A stretch of 64,000 nt of DNA from positions 260,331 through 324,330 of the forward strand of contig NC_054704.1 in assembly GCF_016097555.1 (NCBI RefSeq). Reading direction: 5' to 3'. Shown piece after piece: positions 20,234 to 32,900 of this stretch (its first letter is position 1; each line of letters begins with the position of its first letter). The notes below the pieces were generated by a model, which made no database searches, was not told where the DNA came from, and was given only the letters and a program-made list of their open reading frames with translations. The translations under genes and the position numbers were made by a program. The stretch is from Gigantopelta aegis. Its lineage: Eukaryota > Mollusca > Gastropoda > Neomphalida > Peltospiridae.

Positions 20234-20990
20234 GTGAGAATTGTAAACACACCAGCATGCTGTACTGTTTGTTGTGAGAAATGTAAACACACCAGCATGC
20301 TGTACGGTGTTGTGAGAAATGTAAACACACCATCATGCTGTACTGTTGTTGTGAGAAATGTAAACACACCAGCATGCTGTACGGTGTTGTGAGAAATGTA
20401 AACACACCAGCATGCTGAACTGTTTGTTGTGAGAAATGTAAACACACCATCATGCTGTACGGTGTTGTGAGAAATGTAAACACACCATCATGCTGTACTG
20501 TTGTTGTGAAAAATGTAAACACACCATCATGCTGTACTGTTGTTGTGAGAACTGTAAACACACCAGCATGCTGTACGGAGTTGTGAAAAATGTAAACACA
20601 CCATCATGCTGTACGGTGTTGTGAGAAATGTAAACACACCAGCATGCTGTACTGTTTGTTGTGAGAACTGTAAACACACCAGCATGCTGTACTGTTGTTG
20701 TGAGAAATGTAAGCACACCAGCATGCTGTACTGTTTTGTGAGAAATGTAAACACACCAGCATGCTGTACTGTTTTGTGAGAAATGTAAACACACCAGCAT
20801 GCTGTACTGTTTGTTGTGAGAATTGTAAACACACCAGCATGCTGTACTGTTTGTTGTGAGAACTGTAAACACACCAGCATGCTGTACTGTTTGTTGTGAG
20901 AAATGTAAAGATTCTAGCATGCTGTACTGTTTGTTGTGAGAATTGTAAAGATTCTAGCATGCTGTACTGTTTGTTGTGACAAATGTAGAC
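20234..20990 (+). repeat. About 40-bp array starting at the exon 12 donor
   Basis: About nineteen units of GTGAGAAATGTAAACACACC plus AGCATGCTGTACTGTTTGTT. The first unit begins exactly at the intron 12 donor, and every unit repeats GTGAGAA. Minus-strand open frames across it are repeat artefacts. Confidence 0.9.
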
Positions 20991-21059
20991 AGAATATCGT
21001 AACATATAATACTGAAATAAAATACATGCAGTAAATATTAAAATGAACTAATTACACAA

Positions 21060-24000
21060 ATAGTTACTCCCCGTTACATAAACACACTACCATGCTGTAC
21101 TGGTTGTTGTGAGAAATATATACACACTAACATGATGTAGTGTCTATTATGAGAACTGTAAACACTAACATGATGTAGTGTCTATTGTGAGAACTGTAAA
21201 CACTAACATGATGTAGTGTCTATTGTGAGAACTGTAAACACTAACATGATGTTGTGTCTGTTGAGAGAACTGTAAACACTAACATGATGTTGTGTCTATT
21301 ATGAGAACTGTAAACACTAACATGATGTCGTGTCTATTGAGAGAACTGTAAACACTAACATGATGTAGTGTCTATTATGAGAACTGTACACACTAACATG
21401 ATGTAGTGTCTATTGAGAGAACTGTAAACACTAACATGATGTAGTGTCTCTTGTGAGAACTGTAAACACTAACATGATGTAGTGTCTGTTGTGAGAACTG
21501 TAAACACTAACATGATGTAGTGTCTGTTGTGAGAACTGTAAACACTAACATGATGTAGTGTCTATTGTGAGAACTGTAAACACTAACATGATGTAGTGTC
21601 TATTGTGAGAACTGTAAACAGTAACATGATGTAGTGTCTATTGTGAGAACTGTAAACAACTAACATGATGTAGTGTCCATTGTGAGAACTGTAAACGCTA
21701 ACATGATGTAGTGTGTATTGTGAGAACTGTAAACGCTAACATGATGTAGTGTCTATTATGAGAACTGTAAACACTAACCTGATGTCGTGTCTGTTGAGAG
21801 AACTGTAAACACTAACATGATGTGTCTATTATGAGAACTGTACACACTAACATGATGTCGTGTCTGTTGAGAGAACTGTAAACACTAACATGATGTCGTG
21901 TCTATTATGAGAACTGTACACACTAACATGATGTAGTGTCTATTGAGATAACTGTAAACACTAACATGATGTAGTGTCTATTGAGAGAACTGTAAACACT
22001 AACATGATGTGTCTGTTATGAGAACTGTAAACACTAACATGATGTAGTGTCTGTTGTGAGAACTGTAAACAGTAACATGATGTAGTGTCTATTGTGAGAA
22101 CTGTAAACAACTAACATGATGTAGTGTCTATTGTGAGAACTGTAAACGCTAACATGATGTAGTGTCTATTGTGAGAACTAAACGCTAACATGATGTAGTG
22201 TCTATTATGAGAACTGTAAACACTAACATGATGTCATGGCTGTTGAGAGAACTGTAAACACTAACATGATGTAGTGTCTATTATGAGAACTGTACACACT
22301 AACATGATGTAGTGTCTATTATGAGAACTGTACACACTAACATGAGGTAGTGTCTATTGAGAGAACTGTAAACACTAACATGATGTCGTGTCTATTGAGA
22401 GAACTGTAAACACTAACATGATGTCGTGTCTATTATGAGAACTGTACACACTAACATGATGTAGTGTCTATTGAGATAACTGTAAACACTAACATGATGT
22501 AATGTCTATTGAGATAACTGTAAACACTAACATGATGTAGTGTCTATTGAGATAACTGTAAACACTAACATGATGTAGTGTCTGTTGTGAGAACTGTAAA
22601 CACTAACATGATGTAGTGTCTGTTGTGAGAACTGTAAACACTAACATGATGTAGTGTCTATTGTGAGAACTGTAAACACTAACATGATGTAGTTGCTATT
22701 GTGAGAACTGTAAACGCTAACATGATGTAGTGTCTATTGTGAGAACTGTAAACGCTAACATGATGTCATGTCTATTGAGAGAACTGTAAACACTGATGTC
22801 GTGTCTATTATGAGAACTGTACACACTAACATGATGTAGTGTCTATTGAGATAACTTTAAACACTAACATGAGGTAGTGTCTGTTGTGAGAACTGTAAAC
22901 ACTAACATGATGTAGTGTCTATTATGAGAACTGTACACACTAACATGATGTAGTGTCTGTTGTGAGAACTGTAAACACTAACATGATGTAGTGTCTATTG
23001 TGAGAACTGTAAACACTAACATGATGTAGTGTCTATTGTGAGAACTGTAAACAGTAACATGATGTAGTGTCTATTGTGAGAACTGTAAACAACTAACATG
23101 ATGTAGTGTCCATTGTGAGAACTGTAAACGCTAACATGATGTAGTGTGTATTGTGAGAACTGTAAACGCTAACATGATGTAGTGTCTATTATGAGAACTG
23201 TAAACACTAACCGGATGTCGTGTCTGTTGAGAGAACTGTAAACACTAACATGATGTGTCTATTATGAGAACTGTACACACTAACATGATGTCGTGTCTGT
23301 TGAGAGAACTGTAAACACTAACATGATGTCGTGTCTATTATGAGAACTGTACACACTAACATGATGTAGTGTCTATTGAGATAACTGTAAACACTAACAT
23401 GATGTAGTGTCTATTGAGAGAACTGTAAACACTAACATGATGTGTCTGTTATGAGAACTGTAAACACTAACATGATGTAGTGTCTGTTGTGAGAACTGTA
23501 AACACTAACATGATGTAGTGTCTATTGTAAGAACTGTAAACACTAACATGATGTAGTGTCTGTTGTGAGAACTGTAAACAGTAACATGATGTAGTGTCTA
23601 TTGTGAGAACTGTAAACAACTAACATGATGTAGTGTCTATTGTGAGAACTGTAAACGCTAACATGATGTAGTGTCTATTGTGAGAACTAAACGCTAACAT
23701 GATGTAGTGTCTATTATGAGAACTGTAAACACTAACATGATGTCATGGCTGTTGAGAGAACTGTAAACACTAACATGATGTAGTGTCTATTATGAGAACT
23801 GTACACACTAACATGATGTAGTGTCTATTGAGAGAACTGTAAACACTAACATGATGTAGTGTCTATTGAGAGAACTGTAAACACTAACATGATGTAGTGT
23901 CTATTGAGAGAACTGTAAACACTAACATGATGTAGTGTCTATTGTGAGAACTGTAAACACTAACATGATGTAGTGTCTATTGAGATAACTGTAAACACTA

Positions 24001-26225
24001 ACATGATGTAGTGTCTATTGAGATAACTGTAAACACTAACATGATGTAGTGTCTATTGTGAGAACTGTAAACACTAACATGATGTAGTGTCTATTGTGAG
24101 AACTGTAAACACTAACATGATGTATGTCTATTGTGAGAACTGTAAACACTAACATGATGTAGTGTCTATTGTGAGAACTGTAAACACTAACATGATGTAG
24201 TGTCTATTGTGATAACTTTAAACACTAACATGAGGTAGTGTCTGTTGTGAGAACTGTAAACACTAACATGATGTAGTGTCTATTATGAGAACTGTACACA
24301 CTAACATGATGTAGTGTCTATTGAGAGAACTGTAAACACTAACATGATGTAGTGTCTCTTGTGAGAACTGTAAACACTAACATGATGTAGTGTCTGTTGT
24401 GAGAACTGTAAACACTAACATGATGTAGTGTCTGTTGTGAGAACTGTAAACACTAACATGATGTAGTGTCTATTGTGAGAACTGTAAACACTAACATGAT
24501 GTAGTGTCTATTGTGAGAACTGTAAAGAGTAACATGATGTAGTGTCTATTGTGAGAACTGTAAACAACTAACATGATGTAGTGTCCATTGTGAGAACTGT
24601 AAACGCTAACATGATGTAGTGTGCATTGTGAGAACTGTAAACGCTAACATGATGTAGTGTCTATTATGAGAACTGTAAACACTAACCTGATGTCGTGTCT
24701 GTTGAGAGAACTGTAAACACTAACATGATGTAGTGTCTATTATGAGAACTGTACACACTAACATGATGTCGTGTCTGTTGAGAGAACTGTAAACACTAAC
24801 ATGATGTCGTGTCTATTATGAGAACTGTACACAGTAACATGATGTAGTGTCTATTGAGATAACTGTAAACACTAACATGATGTAGTGTCTATTGAGAGAA
24901 CTGTAAACACTAACATGATGTGTCTGTTATGAGAACTGTAAACACTAACATGATGTAGTGTCTGTTGTGAGAACTGTAAACACTAACATGATGTAGTGTC
25001 TATTGAGATAACTGTAAACACTAATATGATGTAGTGTCTATTGTGAGAACTGTAAACGCTAACATGATGTAGTGTCTATTGAGATAACTGTAAACACTAA
25101 CATGATGTAGTGTCTATTGTTAGAACTGTAAACAGTAACATGATGTAGTGTCTATTTACAGTTCTCACAACAGACACTACATCATGTTAGTGTTTACAGT
25201 TATCTCAATAGACACTAACTGTAAACACTAACATGATGTAGTGTCTGTTGTGAGAACTGTAAACACTAACATGATGTATTGTCTATTGTGAGAACTGTAA
25301 ACACTAACATGATGTAGTGTCTGTTGTGAGAACTGTAAACAGTAACATGATGTAGTGTCTATTGTGAGAACTGTAAACAACTAACATGATGTAGTGTCTA
25401 TTGTGAGAACTGTAAACGCTAACATGATGTAGTGTCTATTGTGAGAACTAAACGCTAACATGATGTAGTGTCTATTATGAGAACTGTAAACACTAACATG
25501 ATGTCATGTCTGTTGAGAGAACTGTAAACACTAACATGATGTAGTGTCTATTATGAGAACTGTACATACTAACATGATGTAGTGTCTATTGAGAGAACTG
25601 TAAACACTAACATGATGTAGTGTCTATTATGAGAACTGTAAACACTAACATGATGTCGTGTCTATTGAGATAACTGTAAACACTAACATGATGTAGTGTC
25701 TATTGTGAGAACTGTAAACGGTAACATGATGTAGTGTCTATTGTGAGAACTGTAAACAACTAACATGATGTAGTGTCTATTGTGAGAACTGTAAACGCTA
25801 ACATGATGTAGTGTCTATTGAGAGAACTGTAAACACTAACATGATGTAGTGTCTATTGTGAGAACTGTAAACACTAACATGATGTAGTGTCTATTGTGAG
25901 AACTGTAAACACTAACATGATGTAGTGTGTTGAGAGAACTGTAAGCACTAACATGATGTAGTGTCTATTGTGAGAACTGTAAACACTAACATGATGTAGT
26001 GTCTCTTGTGAGAACTGTAAACACTAACATGATGTAGTGTCTGTTGTGAGAACTGTAAACACTAACATGATGTAGTGTGTTGTGAGAACTGTAAACACTA
26101 ACATGATGTAGTGTCTGTTATGAGAACTGTAAACACTAACATGATGTAGTGTCTGTTGTGAAAACTGTAAACACTAACATGATGTAGTGTCTGTTGTGAG
26201 AACTGTAAACACTAACATGATGTAG
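21060..26225 (+). repeat. About 37-bp array with higher-order structure
   Basis: Around 140 units of GTGAGAACTGTAAACACTAA plus CATGATGTAGTGTCTATT, related to the preceding array (same GTGAGAA start). Rare variants recur in order: CTAACCTGATG or CTAACCGGATG near 21775, 23208 and 24681, which gives a higher-order period of about 1.45 kb. One short piece at about 25155-25215 is inverted. Confidence 0.9.
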
Positions 26226-26905
26226 TGTCTGTTGTGTGACATTTAAATACACTAGCATGATGTAGTGTCTGTTGTGTGACATTTAAATACACTAGCATGA
26301 TGTAGTGTCTGTTGTGAGAAATGTAAATACACTAGCATGATGTAGTGTCTGTTGTGTGACATTTAAATACACTAGCATGATGTAGTGTCTGTTGTGTGAC
26401 ATTATAATACACTAGCATGATGTAGTGTCTGTTGTGTGACATTTAAATACACTAGCATGATGTAGTGTCTGTTGTGAGAAATGTAAATACACTAGCATGC
26501 TGTGTTGTCTGTTGTGTAACATTTAAATACACTAGCGTGATGTAGTGTCTGTTGTGTGACATTTAAATACACTAGCATGATGTAGTGTCTGTTGTGTGAC
26601 ATTTAAATACAGTAGCATGATGTAGTGTCTGTTGTGAGAAATGTAAATACACTAGCATGCTGTGTTGTCTGTTGTGTAACATTTAAATACACTAGCATGA
26701 TGTAGTGTCTGTTGTGTGACATTTAAATAAACTAGCATGATGTAGTGTCTGTTGTGTAACATTTAAATACACTAGCATGATGTAGTGTCTGTTGTGTAAC
26801 ATTTAAATACACTAGCATGATGTAGTGTCTGTTGTGTAACATTTAAATACACTAGCATGATGTAGTGTCTGTTGTGTGACTTTAAATACACTAGCATGAT
26901 GTACA
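26225..26905 (+). repeat. 40-bp variant array
   Basis: Seventeen or so units of TGTTGTGTGACATTTAAATA plus CACTAGCATGATGTAGTGTC, a sub-family of the preceding array. It ends about 30 bp before the exon 13 acceptor. Confidence 0.9.
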
Positions 26906-26938
26906 ATGTATTTTAATATTACGATCTGTATTTTGCAG

Positions 26939-26998
26939 ATGAAGCTGACGTTAGTTAACACCTGTCGAAGTTTCAACAAACGGTCAAGCGTGACATGG
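26939..26998 (+). CDS. Receptor exon 13, start of cytoplasmic tail
   Basis: 60 nt, 20 codons, phase 0 at both ends (TTTTGCAG before, ACATGG/GTATGT after). It encodes KLTLVNTCRSFNKRSSVTW, basic and Ser-rich, as expected just inside the membrane after the last helix. Confidence 0.65.
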
Positions 26999-27261
26999 GT
27001 ATGTGTAATACTTTAATATCATTTTATTTATCTTAATTTTAAGTACTTGTTCATTAATTTTAATATTAATAAAATATATTATGATGAAAAATACAAATTA
27101 AATCAAAATTAATATTTTATACTTTCCTAAACTGAAGTTCAGTGACACATAGTTTTATTAAAAGAAGTGATTTTCAGTTATCCCTTGTGTTTTCTCTTGT
27201 ACACACATCGTTTTTCAGCTACGATTATATTTTTTTTATGATAACTCTTTTTATTTTACAG
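26999..27261. other. Short intron
   Basis: AT-rich unique intron; nothing recognised. Confidence 0.5.
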
Positions 27262-27286
27262 AATTTCCCGACAGATTCTTTCAAAG
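27262..27286 (+). CDS. Receptor exon 14, 25-nt micro-exon
   Basis: Acceptor TTTTACAG, donor AAAG/GTATGT. It encodes NFPTDSFK plus one base, which pairs with the CG that starts exon 15 to give Ala. It is accepted because both splice sites and both phases fit. Confidence 0.6.
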
Positions 27287-27339
27287 GTATGTAACACCAA
27301 CCGTGCTAGAATTATAATATTACTGAATATCATCAATAA

Positions 27340-28640
27340 TGTAGCGTCCGTTACTGAGTATCAGCCGTGATGTCGAGTCGTAGTTCCACTGTCTTGTATA
27401 ATGTAGCGTCAGTATCTGCCATGATGTCGAGTCGTAGTTTCACCGTCTTGTATAATGTAGCGTCAGTATCTGCCATGATGTCGAGTCGTAGTTTCATCGT
27501 TTTGTATAATATAGCGTCAGTATCTGCCGAGATGTAGTTTCACTGTCTTGTATAATGTAGCATCAGTATCTGCCGAGATGACGAGTTGTAGTTTTAACCT
27601 CTTGTATAATGTAGTGTCAGCATCTGCCGTGATGTCGAGTTCTAGTTTCGTCTTGTATAATGTAGCATCAGTGTCTGTCATGATGACGAGTTGTCATTTC
27701 ATCGTCTTGTAAAATGTAGCGTCAGTGGCTGCCATGATGTCGAGTTGTAGTTCCATCGTCTTGTATAATGTAGTGTCAGTATATTGTGATGTCAAGTTGT
27801 TGTTACGTCTTGTCTAATGTAGCGTCAGTATCTGTCGTGATTGTGATGTTGAGTTGTATTTTCATCGTCTTGTATAATGTAGCGTCAGTATCTGCAATGG
27901 TGTCGAGTTTTAGTTTCACTGTCTTGTATAATGTAGTGTCAGTATCTGTCGTGACGTCGAGTCGTCATTTCACCATCTTGTATAATGTAGCGTCAGTGTC
28001 TGCCGTGATGTCGAGTTGTAGTTTCATCGTCTTGTATAATGTAGTGTCAGTATATTGTGATGTCAAGTTGTTGTTACGTCTTGTCTAATGTAGCGTCAGT
28101 ATCTGTCGTGATTGTGATGTTGAGTTGTATTTTCATCGTCTTGTATAATGTAGCGTCAGTATCTGCAATGGTGTCGAGTTTTAGTTTCACTGTCTTGTAT
28201 AATGTAGTGTCAGTATCTGTCGTGACGTCGAGTCGTCATTTCACCATCTTGTATAATGTAGCGTCAGTGTCTGCCGTGATGTCGAGTTGTAGTTTCATCG
28301 TCTTGCATAAATTAGCGTCAGTATCTGTTGTGATGTCGAGTTGTCGTTACGTCTTGTATAATGTAGCGTCAGTATCTGTTGTGATATCGCGTCATTATCT
28401 GCTGTGATGTCGAGTTGTTGTTACATCTTGTATAATGTAGCGTCAGTATCTGTTGTGATGTTGCGTCATTATCTGCTGTGATGTCGAGTTGTCCTTTCGT
28501 CTTGTATAATGTAGCGTCATTATCTGCTGTGATGTAGAGTTGTTGTTACGTCTTGTATAATGTAGCGTCAGTATCTGCCGTGATGTCGAGTTGTAGTTTC
28601 ATCGTATTGTATAATGTAGTGTTAGTATCTTTCATCGTCT
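27340..28640 (+). repeat. About 54-bp minisatellite
   Basis: Units of TGTATAATGTAGCGTCAGTA plus TCTGCCGTGATGTCGAGTTG and TAGTTTCATCGTCT, heavily substituted. A 271-bp multi-unit block (about 27775-28045) is repeated next to itself (28046-28316) almost without change. Long open frames here come from that block. Confidence 0.9.
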
Positions 28641-28724
28641 TTGATATTTGTGTCAAATCAATGATATATTTATTAAGAACATGAATATTGATCTTGATGA
28701 ACCATATAACTTGTAAATAGTTAA

Positions 28725-28727
<3 letters not shown>

Positions 28728-28785
<58 letters not shown>

Positions 28786-29036
28786 GTATTACATACATAC
28801 ACACAGGCACGGTGGGGGCTGGGGGTCTTTAGCCCCTCCAATAATAAATCAAAACTATTATTGGTACTAAATCTTAGATATGCGTGTTACTTAAATTTTG
28901 CTTTGCGTTCTCGATCTGTCACCCCCCCCCCCCCCCCACACACACACACACAAAATGTCGACTTGCTTACGCCATGCCTGAAACACACACACACGCACGC
29001 ACGCGCGCACGCGCACACACACACACACACACACAC
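28728..29036. repeat. CA microsatellites and poly-C
   Basis: (AC)n at 28728-28776, a C run of about sixteen at 28922-28937 followed by (AC)n, and a mixed AC/GC stretch at 28983-29036. The last ends shortly before the exon 15 acceptor. Confidence 0.95.
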
Positions 29037-29073
29037 GAGTTTTAACGTTATGGTGTATGTTGCTCCTCTACAG

Positions 29074-29822
29074 CGTACATGATGCCGGAGACGACAGCGA
29101 CGACGACCATCGAGGCGAGCATCCAGCACCATTGCGACGAGGTGAACCGCACGAAGTTCACGCGCGAACGCAAGTTGCAGCTACAGCAGCTTCTCGGCAG
29201 CTCGGCGGAACACACGTTCGACTCGCCCACCGACTACAGCGACGAGGCCCACTTGAACGCCACGCCGCGTCTCCAGCAGGACGGCGTTAAAGACGACAGT
29301 GGCATGGACAGCGACGAGGGCTCGTACCGGACGATGGCCACACTTCACAGCACTCATGACGACGGTGTACTGACGGACAGCGAGTGGGACAAAGACGAGG
29401 CTGTATATAGTGTGTCGTTAACGACAGCGAGTACGACTACAACGACCATGACGACGGGGTACCGGAAGCCGATACAAGACATGGTTGAGAAGTGGTACAC
29501 GAGCAAGGTGAGATGCGCGCAGCCCGACGACAGCGACTACATGACGGCAGACCCGCTCTTGCTGGGGGACACCGTCAGTGTGTTGCCGGGCCTGCGTCAG
29601 ACTCACACTGCAGACAGGATGACGCCTCCCGCCAAACAGCACGTACCGAGAGGCCAGGAGGCGCTGCAGCTGTTTGATCCGGTCAAAGTTAAGAAACTCC
29701 TGGACACCAACGATCAGAAGTACTCACACACGGACAAGCCAGACCATCTAGAAACAAGCATATTGCTGCTAACAAGAGAACACGTTCCCATGACGCACTC
29801 TACAAGAGAGTACAGTTTTTAA
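29074..29822 (+). CDS. Receptor exon 15, long acidic C-terminal tail
   Basis: Acceptor CTCTACAG; 2 nt finish a split Ala codon, then 248 codons and TAA at 29820-29822. The tail is hydrophilic and rich in Asp, Ser and Thr (DDSGMDSDEGSYR, TDSEWDKDEAVYS), with a Thr run (TTASTTTTTMTT) and some GYRKP-like basic turns. The GC content is far above the flanking DNA and there is one long open frame, both strong coding signs. No enzymatic domain is recognised. The end, REYSF, has hydrophobic residues at positions 0 and -2 and could be a class II PDZ ligand. The last 13 or so codons are the first unit of the downstream array. Confidence 0.85.
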
Positions 29823-30310
29823 TAATCGAGTGCATTTCCATGATGCACCGTACAACAGAGTATAGTTATTAATAATTGAGTGCATTTGCATGATGCACCG
29901 TACAACAGAGTATAGTTTTTAATAATCGAGTGCATTTCCATGACGCACTGTACAACAGAGTATAGTTTTTAATAATCGAGTGCATTTCCATGATGCACCG
30001 TACAACAGTATAGTTTTTAATAATCGAGTGCATTTCCATGACGCACTGTACAACAGAGTATAGTTTTTAATAATCAAGTGCATTTCCATGACGCATCGTT
30101 AAAGAGAGTACAGTTTTTAATAATCAAGTGCATTTCCATGACACATCGTTAAAGAGAGTACAGTTTTTAATAATCGAGTGCATTTCCATGACGCACTGTA
30201 CAACAGAGTATAATTTTTAATAATCAAGTGCATTTCCATGACGCATTGTACAAGAGAGTACAGTTTTTAACAATCGAGTGCATTTCCGTGACGCACCGTA
30301 CCGTATTATA
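29781..30310 (+). repeat. 50-bp array seeded from the receptor C-terminus
   Basis: Units of GAGTGCATTTCCATGATGCA plus CCGTACAACAGAGTATAGTT and TTTAATAATC at 50-bp spacing (29831, 29881, 29931 and so on). The first unit contains the final coding bases and the stop of the receptor gene. The array is therefore in the 3' UTR or just beyond it. Confidence 0.9.
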
Positions 30311-31675
30311 GCATTTAGCAATCCTGTACATACCTGTGACATTCCACTGGCGGAGCCAGGGTATTATAATGAGTGGAGCACCTGCAACCCCCTCCCCACT
30401 CCACGTTGGGACCCGTTTTTAACGAGCATGTACATATGTGTGACGCACAGTATCAATATAGCTTTAACGATCATGTGTACATACCCGTGACGCACGGTAG
30501 CAGAGTATAGTTTTTACAATCATGTACATACCCGTGACGCACGGTAGCAGAGTATAGTTTTTACAATCATGTACATACCCGTGACGCACGGTAGCAGAGT
30601 ATAGTTTTTACAATCATGTACATACCCGTGACGCACGGTAGCAGTATATTTTTAACGATCATGCACATACCATGGCCTTAGCTAGGATTTTATTTTTATT
30701 ATTTTTTTTTTTTTTTTTTTTTTTTGGGGGGGGGGGGGGGGGCAACTGAGTAGTTAATAGTCTAAAACTCCTTAAAGGGTTAAGAACAGAATTTTCTTTA
30801 AGTTTCTTTAAAAAATTTCCGGATTTTTTTTGCCTCGCTAGCTACGGCCCTACATACCCGTGACGCACGGCATCGTTTCTAGCGATCATGAACATACCTC
30901 TGTTGCGCGGTATTAGATTATAATTGTTAACAATCATGTACATACCCGTGACGCACAGTATCAGTATAATTTTAACAATTATGTACATACCTGTATCAAA
31001 CAGTACTAGAGTTATAAATAGTTTTTAATAATTATGTACATATATGTGACGCACGGTAGCAGAGTATAATTTTAACGATCATGTACATACCCGTGACGCT
31101 CGGTATCAGTATAGTTTTAACGACCATGCACATACCCGTGACGCACGGTATCGTTTCTAGTGATCATGTACATAACTCGGATGTGCGGTTTTAGAGAAAC
31201 GATCATATACATATCTGTGACGGGCCTTATCAGAGTATAATTTTAACAACCATGTACACGCTTGTTACGCACAGTATCAGTATAGTTTTAACAATGATGT
31301 ACATACCTGTGTCGAATAGTATTGAAGTTATCAATACTTTTTAACAATTATGTACATGTCTGTGACGTACGGTATCAGAGTATAATTTTAACGACCATGT
31401 ACATACCTGTGACACACAGGTATCAATTATGTACATAACTGTCACGCAAGGTGTCAATTATGTACATACCTGTGACGCAAGGTGTCAATTATGTACATAC
31501 CTGTGAAGCACGGTATCAATTATGTACATACCTGTGACGCAAGGTATCAATTATGTACATACCAGTGACGAACAGTATCAGTTATGTACCTACCTGTGAC
31601 ACAAAGTATCAGAGTATAACTTTTAACGACGCACGGCATCGGAAGGTTGTATAGTTTTTAAAAAAGTGTGTACAT
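30311..31675. repeat. Degenerate continuation of the 3' array
   Basis: Decayed units sharing CATGTACATACCCGTGACGC plus ACGGTATCAG with GTATAGTTTTTAACAATC. Spacing is variable. Two short foreign inserts interrupt it, near 30345-30410 and at 30671-30853. Confidence 0.8.
30671..30853. mobile_element. Small TIR element with poly-T/poly-G core
   Basis: The left end is GGCCTTAGCTAGGAT, and the right end CTCGCTAGCTACGGCCC is its near inverse. The interior has about thirty T followed by seventeen G. Looks like a MITE inserted in the array. Confidence 0.55.
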
Positions 31676-32195
31676 ACTTGTGACATACAGCAGCAGAGTT
31701 TAGTTTAAAACAAACATGTAAATTAATACAACTGATGCTCGGTATCAGAACGTAGTTTTTAACAAACATAAATTATAACAATTAATGATTGGTATCAGAA
31801 CGTAGTTTTTAACAACCATGTAAATTAATACAACTGATTCTCGGTATCAGAATGTAGTTTTTAACAACCATGTAAATTAATACAACTGATTCTCGGTATC
31901 AGAATGTAGTTTTTAACAACCATGTAAATTAATACAACTTATTCTCGGTATCAGAATGTAGTTTTTAACAACCATGTAAATTAATACAACTGATGCTCGG
32001 TATCAGAATGTAGTTTTTAACAATCATGTAAATTAACACAACTGATTCTCTGTATCAGAATGTAGTTTTTAACAACCATGTAAATTAATACAACTGATGC
32101 TCGGTATCAGAACGTAGTTTTTAACAACCATGTAAATTAATACAACTGATTCTCGGTATCAGAATGTAGTTTTTAACAATCATGTACCGACTTAT
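31676..32195. repeat. About 60-bp array
   Basis: About nine units of AACCATGTAAATTAATACAA plus CTGATTCTCGGTATCAGAAT and GTAGTTTTTAAC. It is related to the preceding arrays by the GTAGTTTTTAAC motif. Confidence 0.9.
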
Positions 32196-32204
32196 TTCGC
32201 ATGT

Positions 32205-32677
32205 AGTGCTGCCACTGCATTTTCAAAAACAAAAGTATCAAAATGGTCTAAAAAAAAGTATTAAAAAGTATGATGTTTCATCAACTTACCCCGATAGGTT
32301 ACCATATGACATTCGCTACCTTTGTCCTACTAATTTTTGCTGCTTATGACCAATCTCAAGGAATGGTGTGTACCATGTTGTGAGGATTTGTGATTGTTGA
32401 ACATTCTGTTCTGCATATTTCAGTACCCTATCACTTGGTCACTGGGAGCAGCAGGATCAGAAAGCTCACAAACACTCCACTCAACAATGAACAAACCACT
32501 CCTGAAAAAAAAAAGACTAGCAAAGCACAAATCTTACGATGGTCAAATTTGAAATTGGATTTCTTAAGTTATTTTTTGCAGAAAAAGTATTAAAAAGTAT
32601 TTTCATATGAAAAAAAGAAGTATTTATAAAGTATAAAAAATAGTATTTCAACGAAAAAAGTATAAAGTGGCAGCGCT
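32205..32677. mobile_element. hAT-like non-autonomous element
   Basis: Terminal inverted repeats AGTGCTGCCACT (left) and AGTGGCAGCGCT (right), with A-rich subterminal AAAAAGTATTAAAAAGTAT on both sides. The flanks CGCATG and CGTATG may be remnants of an 8-bp target duplication. The TIR type resembles hAT elements. No transposase is present. Confidence 0.6.
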
Positions 32678-32682
32678 GCGTA

Positions 32683-32900
32683 TGAGAAAGTGTAAGTTTT
32701 AACAGTCGCGTGCATTCACTGCCTATGATAAAGTGTAAGTTTTAACAGTCGCGTGCATTCACTGCCTATGAGAAAGTGTAAGTTTTAACAGTCGCGTGCA
32801 TTCACTGCCTATGATAAAGTGTAAGTTTTAACAGTCGCGTGCATTCACTGCGTATGAGAAAGTGTAAGTTTTAACAGTCGTGTGCATTCACTGCAGTAAT
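32683..32900. repeat. About 60-bp array, four copies
   Basis: Units of GAGAAAGTGTAAGTTTTAAC plus AGTCGCGTGCATTCACTGCC. The unit shares GTGCATTCACTG and TTTTAACAGTC-type motifs with the arrays on the other side of the hAT-like insert. Confidence 0.9.

Larger units (their letters stand above)
879..29822 (+). other. Adhesion-GPCR-like receptor gene, 5'-partial (gene span)
   Basis: Fifteen exons can be joined with GT-AG introns and consistent phases: 879-982, 2344-2541, 5457-5522, 6045-6153, 6995-7135, 10150-10276, 13119-13224, 14273-14328, 15557-15683, 18714-18817, 19325-19433, 20192-20233, 26939-26998, 27262-27286, 29074-29822. The order is GAIN-like helical region, acidic linker, GPS motif, TM1, TM2, a short hydrophobic exon, and a long cytoplasmic tail. 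Adhesion GPCRs are cell-surface receptors whose extracellular region is normally self-cleaved at the GPS, leaving a tethered agonist. TM3 to TM7 are mostly unseen and may be in the gap at 19829-20028. Single phase-compatible junctions throughout make the gene model strong. The exact subfamily is unknown. A polycystin-1-like protein also carries a GPS, but the sequence after this GPS fits GPCR TM1-TM2 better. Confidence 0.8.

Noticed and set aside
20202-21005. Overlapping minus-strand frames with Cys and His repeats
   Set aside because: They are readings of the 40-bp intronic array of the receptor gene, antisense to it.
29387-29677. Antisense and +1 frames within the last receptor exon
   Set aside because: They are shadows of the GC-rich coding exon, whose own frame joins exon 14 in phase.
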